NCBI GenBank assembly: GCA_965213775.1
Contig: CBDCAC010000004.1
Location: 62,001 to 126,000 of the forward strand
Direction of reading: 5' to 3'
DNA from: Lichenicoccus sp965213775
GTDB lineage: Bacteria; Pseudomonadota; Alphaproteobacteria; Acetobacterales; Acetobacteraceae
Length of the DNA: 64,000 nucleotides
In this document: positions 26,413 to 40,139 of the stretch, piece by piece
Position numbering within the stretch: position 1 is the stretch's first letter
How the letters are laid out: every line of letters begins with the position of its first letter
Translations under genes and position numbers: made by a program
The notes under the pieces: generated by a model
Seen by the model: the letters and a program-made list of their open reading frames with translations, nothing else
The model's database searches: none
What the model was told of the DNA's origin: nothing

Positions 26413-27471
26413 ATGCCACGCAGCGATCCACGAGTGTCACCGAAGCTGCGCCTGGCGAGCGAGGATCGCAGCCGGCGCGAGGATGGGCGCTTCCTCAATC
26501 CCGCCTGGCTCACCGGCGAGGACCGGCTCCCCCAGCGCCACGGCTCGCGCCTGCTCTCCCTGCTGCGCTGGCGGCTCGGCCGCACCCGCATCGCCTGGCC
26601 GGAGCGGATCGTCGATCCGCCGCCCGCGGGCGATCCGTGGGCGGAACCGGAACCGGGAGAGGCCAGCGTCACCTTCATCGGCCATGCCAGCTTCCTGATC
26701 CGGCTGCCCGGCCTGACCATCCTCACCGACCCGATCTTCAGCGAGCGCGCCTCCCCGGTCTCCTGGGCCGGGCCGAGGCGGGTCCGCGCCGCCGGACGGC
26801 CGCTGCATGAGCTGCCGCCCCCGGACCTGCTGCTGCTGTCGCACAACCATTACGACCATCTCGACCTGCCGAGCCTGCGCGCGCTGCACCGGCGCGGTGC
26901 GCCGCGCGTGATCACGCCGCTGGGCAACGCGGTCCATGTCCGCAAGGCCGGGCGGTTCGAGATCGAGGAGCTGGACTGGTGGCAGGCGAGCTCGCCCGTC
27001 GGTGCGGCGGGCACGCGCGTCACGGCGGTGCCGGCGCGGCACTTCTCCTCGCGCACCCTGCGCGACACCGGCCGCTCGCTCTGGGCGGGCTTCATGGTCG
27101 AGAGCGGCGGCGTGCGGCTGCTGTTCGCCGGCGACAGCGGCGACGGCACGCACTGGCAGCGCATACGCGACCGTCTCGGTCCGCCCGACCTCGCCCTGCT
27201 GCCGATCGGCGCCTACGCGCCGCGCTCGCTGATGCGCCGGGTGCACATGGACCCGGCCGAGGCGGTGCGGGCGCATCGGACGCTCGGCGCGGCGTGCTCG
27301 ATCGGCATGCATTTCGGCACCTTCCAGCTCACCGACGAAGCGGTCGACGCCCCCGAGCGCGCGCTGGCCGCGGCCTGCCGCGGGCAGCAGGTGGCGGCGG
27401 CGAGCTTCGTGACGCTCGGCTTCGGCGAGTGCCGCCGGTTCGGCCGGGCGGCGGATATCACCGTCCGGTGA
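26413..27471 (+). CDS. Metallo-beta-lactamase-fold hydrolase (UlaG/NAPE-PLD-like)
   Basis: A 352-aa cytoplasmic enzyme; no signal peptide is visible. The metal motif is SHNHYDHLD (HxHxDH), with further ligands likely in FAGDSGDG and near MHFGTF. The N-terminal region with ASVTFIGHASFLIRLPG and LTDPIFSERASP is typical of the NAPE-PLD/UlaG-like branch of the superfamily. The bacterial substrate is unknown. The ATG at 26413 is used; a GTG four codons upstream (26401) is an alternative. About 80 bp separates it from glgX, so it may not share that operon. Confidence 0.85.
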   Translation: MPRSDPRVSPKLRLASEDRSRREDGRFLNPAWLTGEDRLPQRHGSRLLSLLRWRLGRTRIAWPERIVDPPPAGDPWAEPEPGEASVTFIGHASFLIRLPGLTILTDPIFSERASPVSWAGPRRVRAAGRPLHELPPPDLLLLSHNHYDHLDLPSLRALHRRGAPRVITPLGNAVHVRKAGRFEIEELDWWQASSPVGAAGTRVTAVPARHFSSRTLRDTGRSLWAGFMVESGGVRLLFAGDSGDGTHWQRIRDRLGPPDLALLPIGAYAPRSLMRRVHMDPAEAVRAHRTLGAACSIGMHFGTFQLTDEAVDAPERALAAACRGQQVAAASFVTLGFGECRRFGRAADITVR

Positions 27472-27548
27472 ACTATGCCGCTGCGACGGCGGAACCGTCG
27501 TGAGCGCCCCGGGTTTTGGTGCGGCATAGGGTGCGGGAGCGTAGAATT

Positions 27549-31491
<3,943 letters not shown>

Positions 31492-31495
<4 letters not shown>

Positions 31496-34230
31496 CCCTC
31501 TCCGACCCGACACCGCGCGCGACCTACCGCCTGCAGTTCCACGCCGGCTTCGGCTTCGCCGACGCGACCCGGCTCGCGCCCTACCTGTCGCGCCTGGGCA
31601 TCAGCCACGTCTACGCCTCGTCCTACCTGAAGGCGCGCCCGGGCAGCACCCACGGCTACGACATCACCGACCACCTGGCGCTGAACCCGGAACTCGGCAG
31701 CGAGGATGATTTCCGGGCGATGGTCGCGGCGTTCCGCGCGCACGGGCTCGGCCAGATCCTCGACTTCGTCCCCAACCACATGGGGGTCGGCGGGTCGGAC
31801 AACCCGCTCTGGCTCGACGTGCTGGAATGGGGTCCGCAGTCCGATCATGCCGGCTGGTTCGACATCGACTGGGATCCGGACCGGCGCTACCTCAAGGACA
31901 AGCTGCTGGTCCCGTTCCTGGGCGGCCAGTACGGGGTCGAGCTGGAGGCCGGCAATCTCCAGGTCAAGTTCGATGCCGACGCGGGCAGCCTCGCGGTCTG
32001 GGCCTACGACAGCCACAAGCTGCCGATCTGCCCGCTGCACTACAGCGTCATCCTCGGCCACGACGACGCCGCACTCGACCGGCTGAGCGACTTCTTCTCC
32101 GACCTGCCGCAATGGCGGCCGCAGATGGCCGAGCGCGCCGCGGTGCTGAAGGGCGAGCTCGCGGCGGCGATCCGCGACGATCCGGCGGCGCGCGCGGCGC
32201 TGGAACGCAGCATCGTCGCCCTGAACCGGGACTGGCACGCGCTCGACGCGCTGATCCAGCTGCAATCCTGGCGCATCGCCGATTTCCGGGTCGCCGGCGA
32301 CGACATCAACTATCGCCGCTTCTTCAACATCAACGACCTCGCCGGCCTGCGCATGGAGCTGCCGGCGGTGTTCCGGCACGCCCACGCGCGCATCCTGCCG
32401 ATGCTGGAGGACGGCACGCTCGACGGGCTGAGGATCGACCATATCGACGGGCTGCTGGATCCCCGCGCCTACATCGACTCCCTGCGCGCCTCCGCCTCCA
32501 GGCCGTTCTACCTCGTCGTCGAGAAGATCCTGGCCGCGCACGAATCGCTGCGCGAGGACTGGCAGGTCGAGGGCACCACCGGCTACGACTTCACTAACTT
32601 GGTGCTGGGCGTGCTGGTCGACCCGGCGAGCGAGGAGGCGTTCACCGCCTGCTACCACGACTTCACCGGACTGCACGCGCCGTTCTCGACCATCGTCTAT
32701 GACTGCAAGATACGCATCATGGAGAACGAGATGGCGTCCGAGCTGAACGCGCTCGGCCGCGATGCCGGGCGGGTGGCGCGGCAGAATCCGGTGACCCAGG
32801 ACTTCACCAAGACGGTGCTGCAGCGCGCGCTCAAGCAGGTCGTCGCCTGCTTTCCGGTCTACCGCACCTACGTCGAGTTCGACTCCGAGGAGGACAGCGC
32901 CGACCGCCGCGACCTCGCCTGGGCGTTCACCCAGGCGCGGCGATACGACCCCAACATCGACCCTTCGGTGTTCGACTTCCTGCACGACCTGCTCTCGGGC
33001 AAGCTGACCGCGCGGCCGAAGAGCGGCTTCAACCGCACCAGCGTGCTGCGCCTGGCGATGAAGCTGCAGCAATATAGCGGCCCGGTCATGGCCAAGGGCC
33101 TCGAGGACACCGCCTTCTACCGCTACAACCGCTTCATCGCGCTCAACGAGGTCGGCGGCGAGCCGGAACGCTTCGGCATCACCGCCGGCGCCTTCCACAA
33201 GGCCAACGCGCAGCGCGCGCGACGCTGGCCGGCTGCCATGCTTGCCACCTCGACGCACGACACCAAGCGCGGCGAGGACACGCGCGCGCGGCTCGCGGTG
33301 CTCGCCGACCTGCCCGAGGAGTGGACGCGCCAGGTGCAGGGCTGGAGCCGACTGATCCGGGCGCGACGCGGCGAAGTCGAGAACAACGCCCCGCCGGACC
33401 GCAACGACGAATACCTGCTCTACCAGCTGCTGATCGGATCCTGGCCAGTCGAGCTGCTCGAGAACCCCGATGGCCCGGGCCTTGAGGCATACGGGGAGCG
33501 CATCCGTGACACCCTCCAGAAATCGATGCGCGAGGGCAAGCTGCACTCGAACTGGTCGTCGCCCGACACCGCCTACGAGGAGGCGATGCAGTCCTTCGCG
33601 CGCGCGGCACTCGATCCCGGCCGCGCCGGCTTCCTCGCCAGCTTCCTGCCCTTCGTGCAGCGGGTGGCGCGCCTGGGCGTGCAGAACAGCCTGATCCAGC
33701 TGGTGCTCAAGCTCACCGTCCCCGGCATGCCGGACCTCTATCAGGGCTGCGAGATGTGGGACCTCAGCCTGGTCGATCCGGATAATCGCCGCCCGGTCGA
33801 CTACGAGACCCGCGACGAGGCGCTGCGTCTGCTACAGCCGGCGCTGGAGCGGGACCCGGCCTCGGTGCTGCGCGACCTGCTGATCAACTGGTCCGATGGA
33901 CGCATCAAGCTCGCCCTGACGACGTTGCTGCTGAGGCTGCGCGCGGACCACCCGACGCTGTTCGCCAGCGGCGGCTACGAGCCGCTCACGATCACCGGCG
34001 AGCCCGCCCAGGCGCTCGGCTTCCTGCGCAGCGAGGCCGAGACGCAGGTCGCGGTGCTGGTGGCGCCCTATCCGGGGGCGCGCGAGGCCGAGCCGCACTG
34101 GCAGGGCGGCGCCGTGCTGCCGGACGGTGCGTGGCGCGACCTGGGTGGCCGCACCATCGCCGGTGGCCGCGAGGTGCCGCTCGACGAGCTGTTCGACCTG
34201 CTGCCGGCGACGGTCCTGGTCAGGCGCTGA
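31492..34230 (+). CDS. treY: Maltooligosyltrehalose synthase
   Basis: A 912-aa GH13 intramolecular transglucosylase that converts the reducing end of maltodextrin to a trehalose unit. Hallmarks are ATYRLQFHAGFGFADA, SHVYASSYLKARPGSTHGYD, the catalytic LRIDHIDGLLDP, YLVVEKILA and STHDTKRGEDTRAR. Together with GlgX and TreZ this completes the TreX-TreY-TreZ route from glycogen to trehalose, an osmo- and desiccation-protectant. ATGA overlap with treZ. Confidence 0.96.
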
Positions 34231-34285
34231 GCGCACTCCTATGCTGGATGTCTCGCTGCCCCGTCAGATCGAGGAGCCAGCCGGG

Positions 34286-34825
34286 ATGACCGAGCACCAC
34301 CATCCGAGCGCCGACGTCCAGCCCGCTGCCGGGCCGCCGCCGGGCTTCACCCACGAGCAGGTGCAGGCGCTGTTCTTCGCGGCCGCGCGGGACGGGCAGG
34401 CCGACCTGCTGGAGGCCTTTCTCGATGCCGGCGCCGAGCCGAATCTCGGCGATCCGCAGGGCTACACGCCGCTGATCCTCGCCGCCTACAACGGCCATCA
34501 GCAGGCCGCGGCACTGCTGCTGCGGCGCGGCGCGATCGTCGACATGGCCGACCACAAGGGCAGCACGGCGCTCGCCGGCGTCGCCTACAAGGGCGACCTG
34601 CCGATGGCGCACCTGCTGATCGAGGCCGGCGCGACCGTGGATCTGTGCAACGATGTCGGCCGCACGCCGCTGATGTTCGCGGTCATGTTCGGACGCGAGC
34701 AGATGGCAGCCTACCTGCTCGACCGGGGTGCCGATCCGCGGCATCGCGACGGCGAGGGCAGCAGCGCCCTCACCCTGGCGGAGCGTCAGGGTCATCGGGA
34801 GCTGATCGAGCGCCTGCAACCGTGA
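34286..34825 (+). CDS. Ankyrin-repeat protein
   Basis: A 179-aa protein with about four ankyrin repeats (AAARDGQADLLEAFLDAGAEPN, split here for length into AAARDGQADLLEAF and LDAGAEPN, then TPLILAAYNGHQQAAALLL, VAYKGDLPMAHLLIEAGA and TPLMFAVMFGREQMAAYLL). It is likely a cytoplasmic protein-binding module. The ATG at 34286 has GAGGAG nine bases upstream; an ATG at 34241 without such a site is less likely. It follows treY by about 55 bases and may be cotranscribed. No partner is evident. Confidence 0.85.
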   Translation: MTEHHHPSADVQPAAGPPPGFTHEQVQALFFAAARDGQADLLEAFLDAGAEPNLGDPQGYTPLILAAYNGHQQAAALLLRRGAIVDMADHKGSTALAGVAYKGDLPMAHLLIEAGATVDLCNDVGRTPLMFAVMFGREQMAAYLLDRGADPRHRDGEGSSALTLAERQGHRELIERLQP

Positions 34826-34843
34826 CCGCGGCAGGGGAACCAA

Positions 34844-34956
34844 GGCAAGGGCTCTGCCCTTGACCCGTTGGGGCCGGCGGCCCCAAACCCCATTTTCTAA
34901 AGTATAGGTTTACAAAGGCTTGCCTTTGATGGCGTCAAGGGGCAAAGCCCCTTGCC
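34844..34956. repeat. Palindromic intergenic repeat, copy B
   Basis: A 113-bp element with outer inverted ends GGCAAGGGC and GCCCCTTGCC. It contains hairpins AAGGGCTCTGCCCTT, GGGGCCGGCGGCCCC, AAAGGCTTGCCTTT and GGGGCAAAGCCCC around an AT-rich centre. It fills the gap between the convergent ankyrin and diguanylate cyclase genes. This is the cleanest copy and matches reverse-oriented copy A over its whole length. Confidence 0.88.
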
Positions 34957-34962
34957 TGCTCT

Positions 34963-36888
34963 TCATTCCGCAACGTTCGCAGCCACCGGCCTTCCACAGC
35001 CTGCTTGATCCTCCGGCGCCCCCACCACCCGGTTTCGGCCGCGGCGCTTGGCCTCGTAGAGTGCGGCGTCGGCGGCGGCGATGAGGGTGCGTGTGCCGGT
35101 CGCCTGCTCGGTCAGCCCCGGCGAACTCGTCGCGACGCCGATGCTGACGGTGACCACGCAGGCGGGCATGTTGGCCTCGTGCGCGATGGCGTGCGCCTCG
35201 ATCGTCTCGCACACCCTCGCCGCGAGCTCCATCGCTCCTGAAGCTGCCGTGCCGGGCAGCAGCAGCGCGATCTCCTCGCCGCCGTAGCGTGCCGCGAGAT
35301 CGCCGGGCCGGCGCACCAGCTCGCCGATCGCCGCCGCCACGTCGTGCAGGCACTGGTCGCCGCTCTGATGGCCGTAGCGGTCGTTGTAGAGCTTGAACCG
35401 GTCGACATCGATCATCAGCAGCGATAGCGGCATGCGGTCGCGCGCCGCGCGGTCCCATTCCTTGCCGAGCGCCTGGTCGAAGCGACGCCGGTTGGCCAGC
35501 CCGGTCAGGCCGTCGGTGTTGGCCAGCACGGCGAGCTCGCGGTTGAGCGCCATGATCTGGTCCTCGGCGATCTTGCGCTCGGTGATGTCGCGCATGCTGG
35601 CGACGAACTGCACTCCCTCATCGCCGACCCGCTCGACGGTGCGGATGCAGATCTCCACCCAGATATAGCTGCCGTCCTTGCGCAGGTGACGGAGCCTGCC
35701 GCTCGCCTGCGCGGCACCGGCGCGCAGCCGGGCGTGGGCGGCGAGGAGCTCCTGGTGGTCGTCCGGATGGATGAGCCCCCTCAGCTCGTAGGCCATGCCT
35801 TCGGCGACGCTCCAGCCGGTCAGCCTGGTGAAGGAGGGGGAGAGGTAGGACTGCCTGCCGTCCAGCCCGACGCAGAGCACGGCGTCGCTGGAGTTCTCGG
35901 CCAGCAGATGATAGCGCCGGGTGGCGCGCTGGCGGGTCCTGATCTCGCCGGCGAAGTGCCAGCCGACGACCCCGAGCGCCAGTGCCGAGCCGAGGCTGAT
36001 CACGAGATGCAGCCAGCCGTCGGCGCGCCAGTCGGTCAGCACCTCCTGCAGACCGTGGGCGACGGTGACGACCAGCGGATAGCCCTCCACCCGCCGGTAG
36101 CTGCCCAGCCGGACGACGCCGTCGACCGGCGAGACGATGCGGACGCTTCCGGTATCGGCGCGCAGCAGCTCGCCGAACGCCGGATCCCCGGCCTCGCTGC
36201 TGCCGGTGGCCGAGCCGTGCCCGGCGGCGCTGCGCAGGACGGTCACGCCATCGATCCCGAACAGCGCGATCACCCCCTGCCTGCCGACGTCGAAGGTCGC
36301 GTAGAAGCGCTGCAGATAGTCGACCGCGATGGTCGCGAGCACGATGCCCGCGAAGTCGCCGTTGCGGTCGTCGATCCGGCGCGACACGGTGAGGACCCAG
36401 CTGCCGTCGGTCTTGTTGCGCAACGGGCTGCCGATATGCACGCCGCGATCCGCATGGTCACGGTGCCACCGGAAATACGCGCGGTCGCCGTAGCTCGGCG
36501 CGGCGTAAGCCGGCGGCAGCGAGCTGGAGACCTTGCGGCCGGTTCTGTCGATGACCAGCAGCCCGTGCAGCGCCGGCAGGCGGCTCACCCGCTCGCGCAG
36601 CAGCCGGTCGAAGCGCGCCACCTTGTCCGGCGCCAGGCCCTCATCCTCCACGCGCTCCCGCAGGCCGTCGAGCACCGCGTCGGCGGTCTGCAGGGTATCG
36701 TGCGCGTGCTGGGCGAGCGAGCGCGCGAGGTCGGCGGTCTCGGTCCTGTCCGCGTTGATCGTGATCTGCCGCAACTGCCACGTGCGCCAGCCATCCAGAC
36801 CGACCAGCAGCAGGCAGAAGGCGAGCACCGAGGTCACGACCCTTGCGTGCAGCGACAGCCGCCGTCTCTCGGGCGCCGGGATACTCAT
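34963..36888 (-). CDS. Membrane diguanylate cyclase with dCache-like sensor, PAS and GGDEF domains
   Basis: A 641-aa signalling protein. One transmembrane helix near residues 17-34 and a second near 295-315 enclose a periplasmic sensor of about 260 residues. A PAS domain follows (YLSPSFTRLTGWSVAEG) with a PAC segment, then GGDEF. The active-site loop is GGEEI (residues 536-540), a functional variant, so c-di-GMP synthesis is expected. RPGD five residues before it is a canonical product-inhibition I-site. There is no EAL domain. The ligand is unknown. The AT-richer 89 bp upstream should hold its promoter. Confidence 0.93.
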   Translation of the reverse strand: MSIPAPERRRLSLHARVVTSVLAFCLLLVGLDGWRTWQLRQITINADRTETADLARSLAQHAHDTLQTADAVLDGLRERVEDEGLAPDKVARFDRLLRERVSRLPALHGLLVIDRTGRKVSSSLPPAYAAPSYGDRAYFRWHRDHADRGVHIGSPLRNKTDGSWVLTVSRRIDDRNGDFAGIVLATIAVDYLQRFYATFDVGRQGVIALFGIDGVTVLRSAAGHGSATGSSEAGDPAFGELLRADTGSVRIVSPVDGVVRLGSYRRVEGYPLVVTVAHGLQEVLTDWRADGWLHLVISLGSALALGVVGWHFAGEIRTRQRATRRYHLLAENSSDAVLCVGLDGRQSYLSPSFTRLTGWSVAEGMAYELRGLIHPDDHQELLAAHARLRAGAAQASGRLRHLRKDGSYIWVEICIRTVERVGDEGVQFVASMRDITERKIAEDQIMALNRELAVLANTDGLTGLANRRRFDQALGKEWDRAARDRMPLSLLMIDVDRFKLYNDRYGHQSGDQCLHDVAAAIGELVRRPGDLAARYGGEEIALLLPGTAASGAMELAARVCETIEAHAIAHEANMPACVVTVSIGVATSSPGLTEQATGTRTLIAAADAALYEAKRRGRNRVVGAPEDQAGCGRPVAANVAE

Positions 36889-36977
36889 GCCGTACTCGAC
36901 CCAAAATTGAATTCAGGCAGTAGAACATGCAAACCCTAACGATCCCTTGATAGGCCTCTCGAAATACGGTGGCTGCC

Positions 36978-38213
36978 TCACTTATCAGCCGCGAGATCGC
37001 GCAGCGTGCGCACCAGCACCGCGGTCGCCCGCTCGGCATCGGACGCGGTGATCGACTCCGACGGGTGGTGGCTGATGCCGTGGCGGCAGCGCACGAACAG
37101 CATCGCCGCCGGACACAGCGCCGCCATGCTCATCGCGTCGTGCCCGGCACCGCTGGGCAGGCGCATGACCGGCAGCCGCAGGGCCTCCGCGGCGGCCTCC
37201 AGCCGGCGCTGCAGGGCCGGCGTGCACGAGACCGCTGGCGCCGAGAAGCCGGGTTGCACCGCGTGCTCCACCCGGTGCGACCGCGCGATCCGGGCGAGAT
37301 CGGCCTCGATCGCGGCCACCGCCTCGTCGCGACGCGCATCCTCCGACGCGCGCACGTCGACGCTGAACTCGGCCCAGCCCGGAATGACGTTGACCGCCCC
37401 GGGCCGCGCCGCGATCCGGCCGACGGTGGCGGTCACGCCGGGCCGATCGAGTGCCGCGCCGCGCACCGCGACCACCATCTCGCAGGCAGCCGCCAGCGCG
37501 TCCCGCCGCCCCGTCATCGGCACCGTCCCGGCATGACCCGCGAGGCCGCTCACGGTGACGGTGCATCGGCGCGCGCCGTTGATCGCGGTGACCACGCCCA
37601 GCGCCATCCCGGCCTGTTCCAGCACCGGCCCCTGCTCGATATGCACCTCGATGAAGCCGATCACCGATCCAGGCCGGTAGGCGGCTGCGGCGAGGCCGCC
37701 CGGATCGCCGCCGAAGCCGCGCAGCGCGGCGGCGAGGGCGATCCCGTCCGCATCCTGTGCGGCGAGCTGGCTCTCGATCGGCAGGGTGCCGGCGGCGGCG
37801 CGCGATCCGGTCATCGTCACCGGGAACCGCACCCCCTCCTCGTCGCCGAACGCCAGCAGCTCGACCGCGAACGGCAACCGCACGCCCTCGCGTCGCAGCC
37901 GGTCCAGGGCGGCGAGCCCGCACAGCACGCCGAGAGCGCCGTCGAAGCGGCCGGCGTCGCGCACGGTGTCGATGTGCGAGCCGAGCAGCAGCGTCCGCGC
38001 ACCTGGCGGCCCGTCGAGGCGGCCGATCAGGGTCGCCGCCGCATCGAGCCGCGTCGCCAGCCCCGCCGCCTGCATCCAGCCGCGCAGCACGTCCACGGCC
38101 TCGGCATGGGCCGGCGAGAGGTAGAGCCGGGTCAGCATCCCGGCCTCGTCGCTGCAGCGCGCCAGCGCGTCCAGGCGTGCCATCAGGTCGAAGCCCGGCT
38201 CAGCGTCGCGCAT
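36978..38213 (-). CDS. M20-family amidohydrolase, allantoate amidohydrolase/carbamoylase type
   Basis: A 411-aa di-metal amidohydrolase of the AllC/HyuC group. Likely metal ligands are His80 (GSHIDTVRDAGRFDGA), Asp91, Glu125/Glu126 (GDEEGVRF), His191 (EVHIEQGPVLE) and a C-terminal His in SHHPSE. These enzymes hydrolyse allantoate, ureidoglycolate or N-carbamoyl amino acids. Divergence from uraH with only 57 bp between favours allantoate, i.e. later ureide breakdown, but sequence alone does not separate the substrates. Confidence 0.85.
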   Translation of the reverse strand: MRDAEPGFDLMARLDALARCSDEAGMLTRLYLSPAHAEAVDVLRGWMQAAGLATRLDAAATLIGRLDGPPGARTLLLGSHIDTVRDAGRFDGALGVLCGLAALDRLRREGVRLPFAVELLAFGDEEGVRFPVTMTGSRAAAGTLPIESQLAAQDADGIALAAALRGFGGDPGGLAAAAYRPGSVIGFIEVHIEQGPVLEQAGMALGVVTAINGARRCTVTVSGLAGHAGTVPMTGRRDALAAACEMVVAVRGAALDRPGVTATVGRIAARPGAVNVIPGWAEFSVDVRASEDARRDEAVAAIEADLARIARSHRVEHAVQPGFSAPAVSCTPALQRRLEAAAEALRLPVMRLPSGAGHDAMSMAALCPAAMLFVRCRHGISHHPSESITASDAERATAVLVRTLRDLAADK

Positions 38214-38270
38214 CTTCTGCAGCCTTCATGCTAGTGTGGCGTTGTATCGCGAGCGACGCGGAAGGCCAGC
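38214..38270. promoter_or_regulatory. Shared divergent promoter region, amidohydrolase / uraH
   Basis: Only 57 bp separate the two divergent starts, so their promoters must overlap or lie very close. That implies common control of the two purine-degradation genes. No regulator gene lies nearby and I could not define an operator. Confidence 0.4.
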
Positions 38271-38642
38271 ATGACGCAGATTTCGTCCGACACCGGCAGC
38301 CGCAGCATCGGACGGATCACCACCCACGTCCTCGACACCGCCACCGGCACGCCGGCCGCCGGCCTGACGCTGGAGCTGAGCCGGCATCGAGACGGGGCTT
38401 GGGACATGCTCGGCCGCTTCTCGACCAACGGCGATGGGCGCTGCGACGCGCCGCTGCTGGAGGGCGAGGCGCTGCGGCCGGGCCTCTACGAGATCGTCTT
38501 CCAGGTCTCCGCCTGGCGACGCGGCCGCCCCGGCTTCTACGAGGCGATCCCGATCCGCTTCGCGGTCACCGATCCGCTCGCGCACCATCATGTGCCGCTG
38601 ATCCTCTCGCCGTTCGGCTACAGCACCTACCGGGGAAGTTGA
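38271..38642 (+). CDS. uraH: 5-hydroxyisourate hydrolase
   Basis: A 123-aa transthyretin-like protein that hydrolyses 5-hydroxyisourate in urate oxidation to allantoin. It has the N-terminal ITTHVLDTATGTPA (catalytic-site His19) and the diagnostic C-terminal YRGS. No signal peptide is visible, so it is cytoplasmic. It lies 83 bp before the flavoprotein gene and divergent from an allantoate-type amidohydrolase. No uricase or OHCU decarboxylase gene of recognised type is in the window. Confidence 0.95.
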   Translation: MTQISSDTGSRSIGRITTHVLDTATGTPAAGLTLELSRHRDGAWDMLGRFSTNGDGRCDAPLLEGEALRPGLYEIVFQVSAWRRGRPGFYEAIPIRFAVTDPLAHHHVPLILSPFGYSTYRGS

Positions 38643-38725
38643 GCCCGATGACCGGCCCGGACGGCCCGAACCTTGCTCCGCACCCGGAACCTGCTCGCGA
38701 CGCCGGCACCAGGGGAGTTGACGCG

Positions 38726-40138
38726 ATGGATCTGACGACGCTCGAAGCGACGGTGCGACGCGACCTGGATCGGCTGGCCTATCCCGCCAAGCCCTGGGTC
38801 CCGGCCCGCGGCTGCGGCGGCCGGCCGGTGCTCGACGTCGCCATCGTCGGCGGCGGCCAGGGCGGCCTCGCCACCGCATTCGGGCTGATGCGCGAGCGCG
38901 TCACCAACATACGGGTGTTCGATCGCAGCCAGGCAGGACAGGAGGGGCCCTGGGTGACCTTCGCCCGCATGCTGACGCTGCGCACGCCCAAGCACATCAC
39001 CGGCCCCGATCTGGGGCTGGCCTCGCTGACGCCGCGAAGCTGGTTCGAGGCCAGCAGGGGCAGCGACGCCTGGCAGGCGCTGGGCAAGATCAGCCGGCAG
39101 GACTGGCAGGCCTACCTGAACTGGTACCGGCGGGTGCTGACCCTGCCGGTCGAGAACGACTGCGCGGTCACCGCGATCGTGCCGCAGGACGGGCTGCTGC
39201 GCCTCACCGTGCGCGACGGCGCGGGCGCGCGCGACGTGCTGGCGCGCAAGGTGGTGCTGGCGACCGGCATCGACGGCGGCGGCGCCTGGCACGTGCCGGA
39301 CCTGATCGCGCGCGCGGTGCCGCCCGACCGCTACGCTCATACCGCCCAGGAGATCGACTTCGCCGCCCTGCGCGGCAGGCGCGTTGGCGTGCTCGGCGCC
39401 GGCGCCTCGGCCTTCGACAACGCCGCGACCGCCCTGGAGGCGGGCGCCGCCTCGGTGTCGCTGTGCCTGCGCCGGCAGCAGCTGCCGCGGATCAATCCCT
39501 ACCGCTGGATGGAGAACGCGGGCTTCCTCGGCCATTTCGCCGAGCTGCCCGACCTGATGCGCTGGCGCTTCATGCGGCACATCTTCGATCTCAACCAGCC
39601 GCCGCCGCAGGAGACGTTCTGGCGCTGCCGACGCCACGACGGATTCTCCTTCCACACCGGCTGCTCCTGGGATGCGGTGCGCATGGAGGACGGGGAGATC
39701 GTGGTCGGCACGCCGAAGGGGGTCATGCGCTTCGACTTCCTGGTGGTCGGCACCGGCTTTCGGGTCGACCTGTCACTGCGCCCGGAGCTGTCGCACCTGG
39801 CCGATGACATCGCGCTGTGGCGCGACCGCTTCACTCCGCCGGCCGGCGAGGAGCACGCCCTGCTCGGCAGCCACCCCTATCTCGGCGACGCGTTCCAGTT
39901 CCTCGAGCGCGACCCCGGCCGCAACCCGGCGCTGCGCCACATCCACAACTTCACCTTCGGCGCCACCCCAAGCATGGGACTTTCAGGCGCCTCGATCAGC
40001 GGCATGCGCTACGGCGTCGCGCGCCTGGTCTCCGGCCTGGCGCGCGACCTGTTCGCCGAGGACGCGCAGGCGCACCTCGACAGCCTGCTCGCCTACGACA
40101 CCCCCGAGCTGGTCAGCCTCGAGCGGGCGGCCTCGTAG
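38726..40138 (+). CDS. FAD/NAD(P)-binding monooxygenase-like flavoprotein
   Basis: A 470-aa flavoprotein with two Rossmann motifs: AIVGGGQGGLA for FAD near residue 40, and VGVLGAGASAFDNA for NAD(P)H in the middle. The general layout is that of flavin-containing monooxygenases. The C-terminal region HIHNFTFGATPSMGLSG is conserved-looking. The substrate is unknown. The ATG at 38726 has GGGGAG eight bases upstream; an ATG at 38648 would add 26 Pro/Gly-rich residues. It follows uraH, so a role in purine or ureide oxidation is possible but unproven. It ends one base before the convergent YbhB-type gene. Confidence 0.8.
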   Translation: MDLTTLEATVRRDLDRLAYPAKPWVPARGCGGRPVLDVAIVGGGQGGLATAFGLMRERVTNIRVFDRSQAGQEGPWVTFARMLTLRTPKHITGPDLGLASLTPRSWFEASRGSDAWQALGKISRQDWQAYLNWYRRVLTLPVENDCAVTAIVPQDGLLRLTVRDGAGARDVLARKVVLATGIDGGGAWHVPDLIARAVPPDRYAHTAQEIDFAALRGRRVGVLGAGASAFDNAATALEAGAASVSLCLRRQQLPRINPYRWMENAGFLGHFAELPDLMRWRFMRHIFDLNQPPPQETFWRCRRHDGFSFHTGCSWDAVRMEDGEIVVGTPKGVMRFDFLVVGTGFRVDLSLRPELSHLADDIALWRDRFTPPAGEEHALLGSHPYLGDAFQFLERDPGRNPALRHIHNFTFGATPSMGLSGASISGMRYGVARLVSGLARDLFAEDAQAHLDSLLAYDTPELVSLERAAS

Positions 40139-40139
40139 C

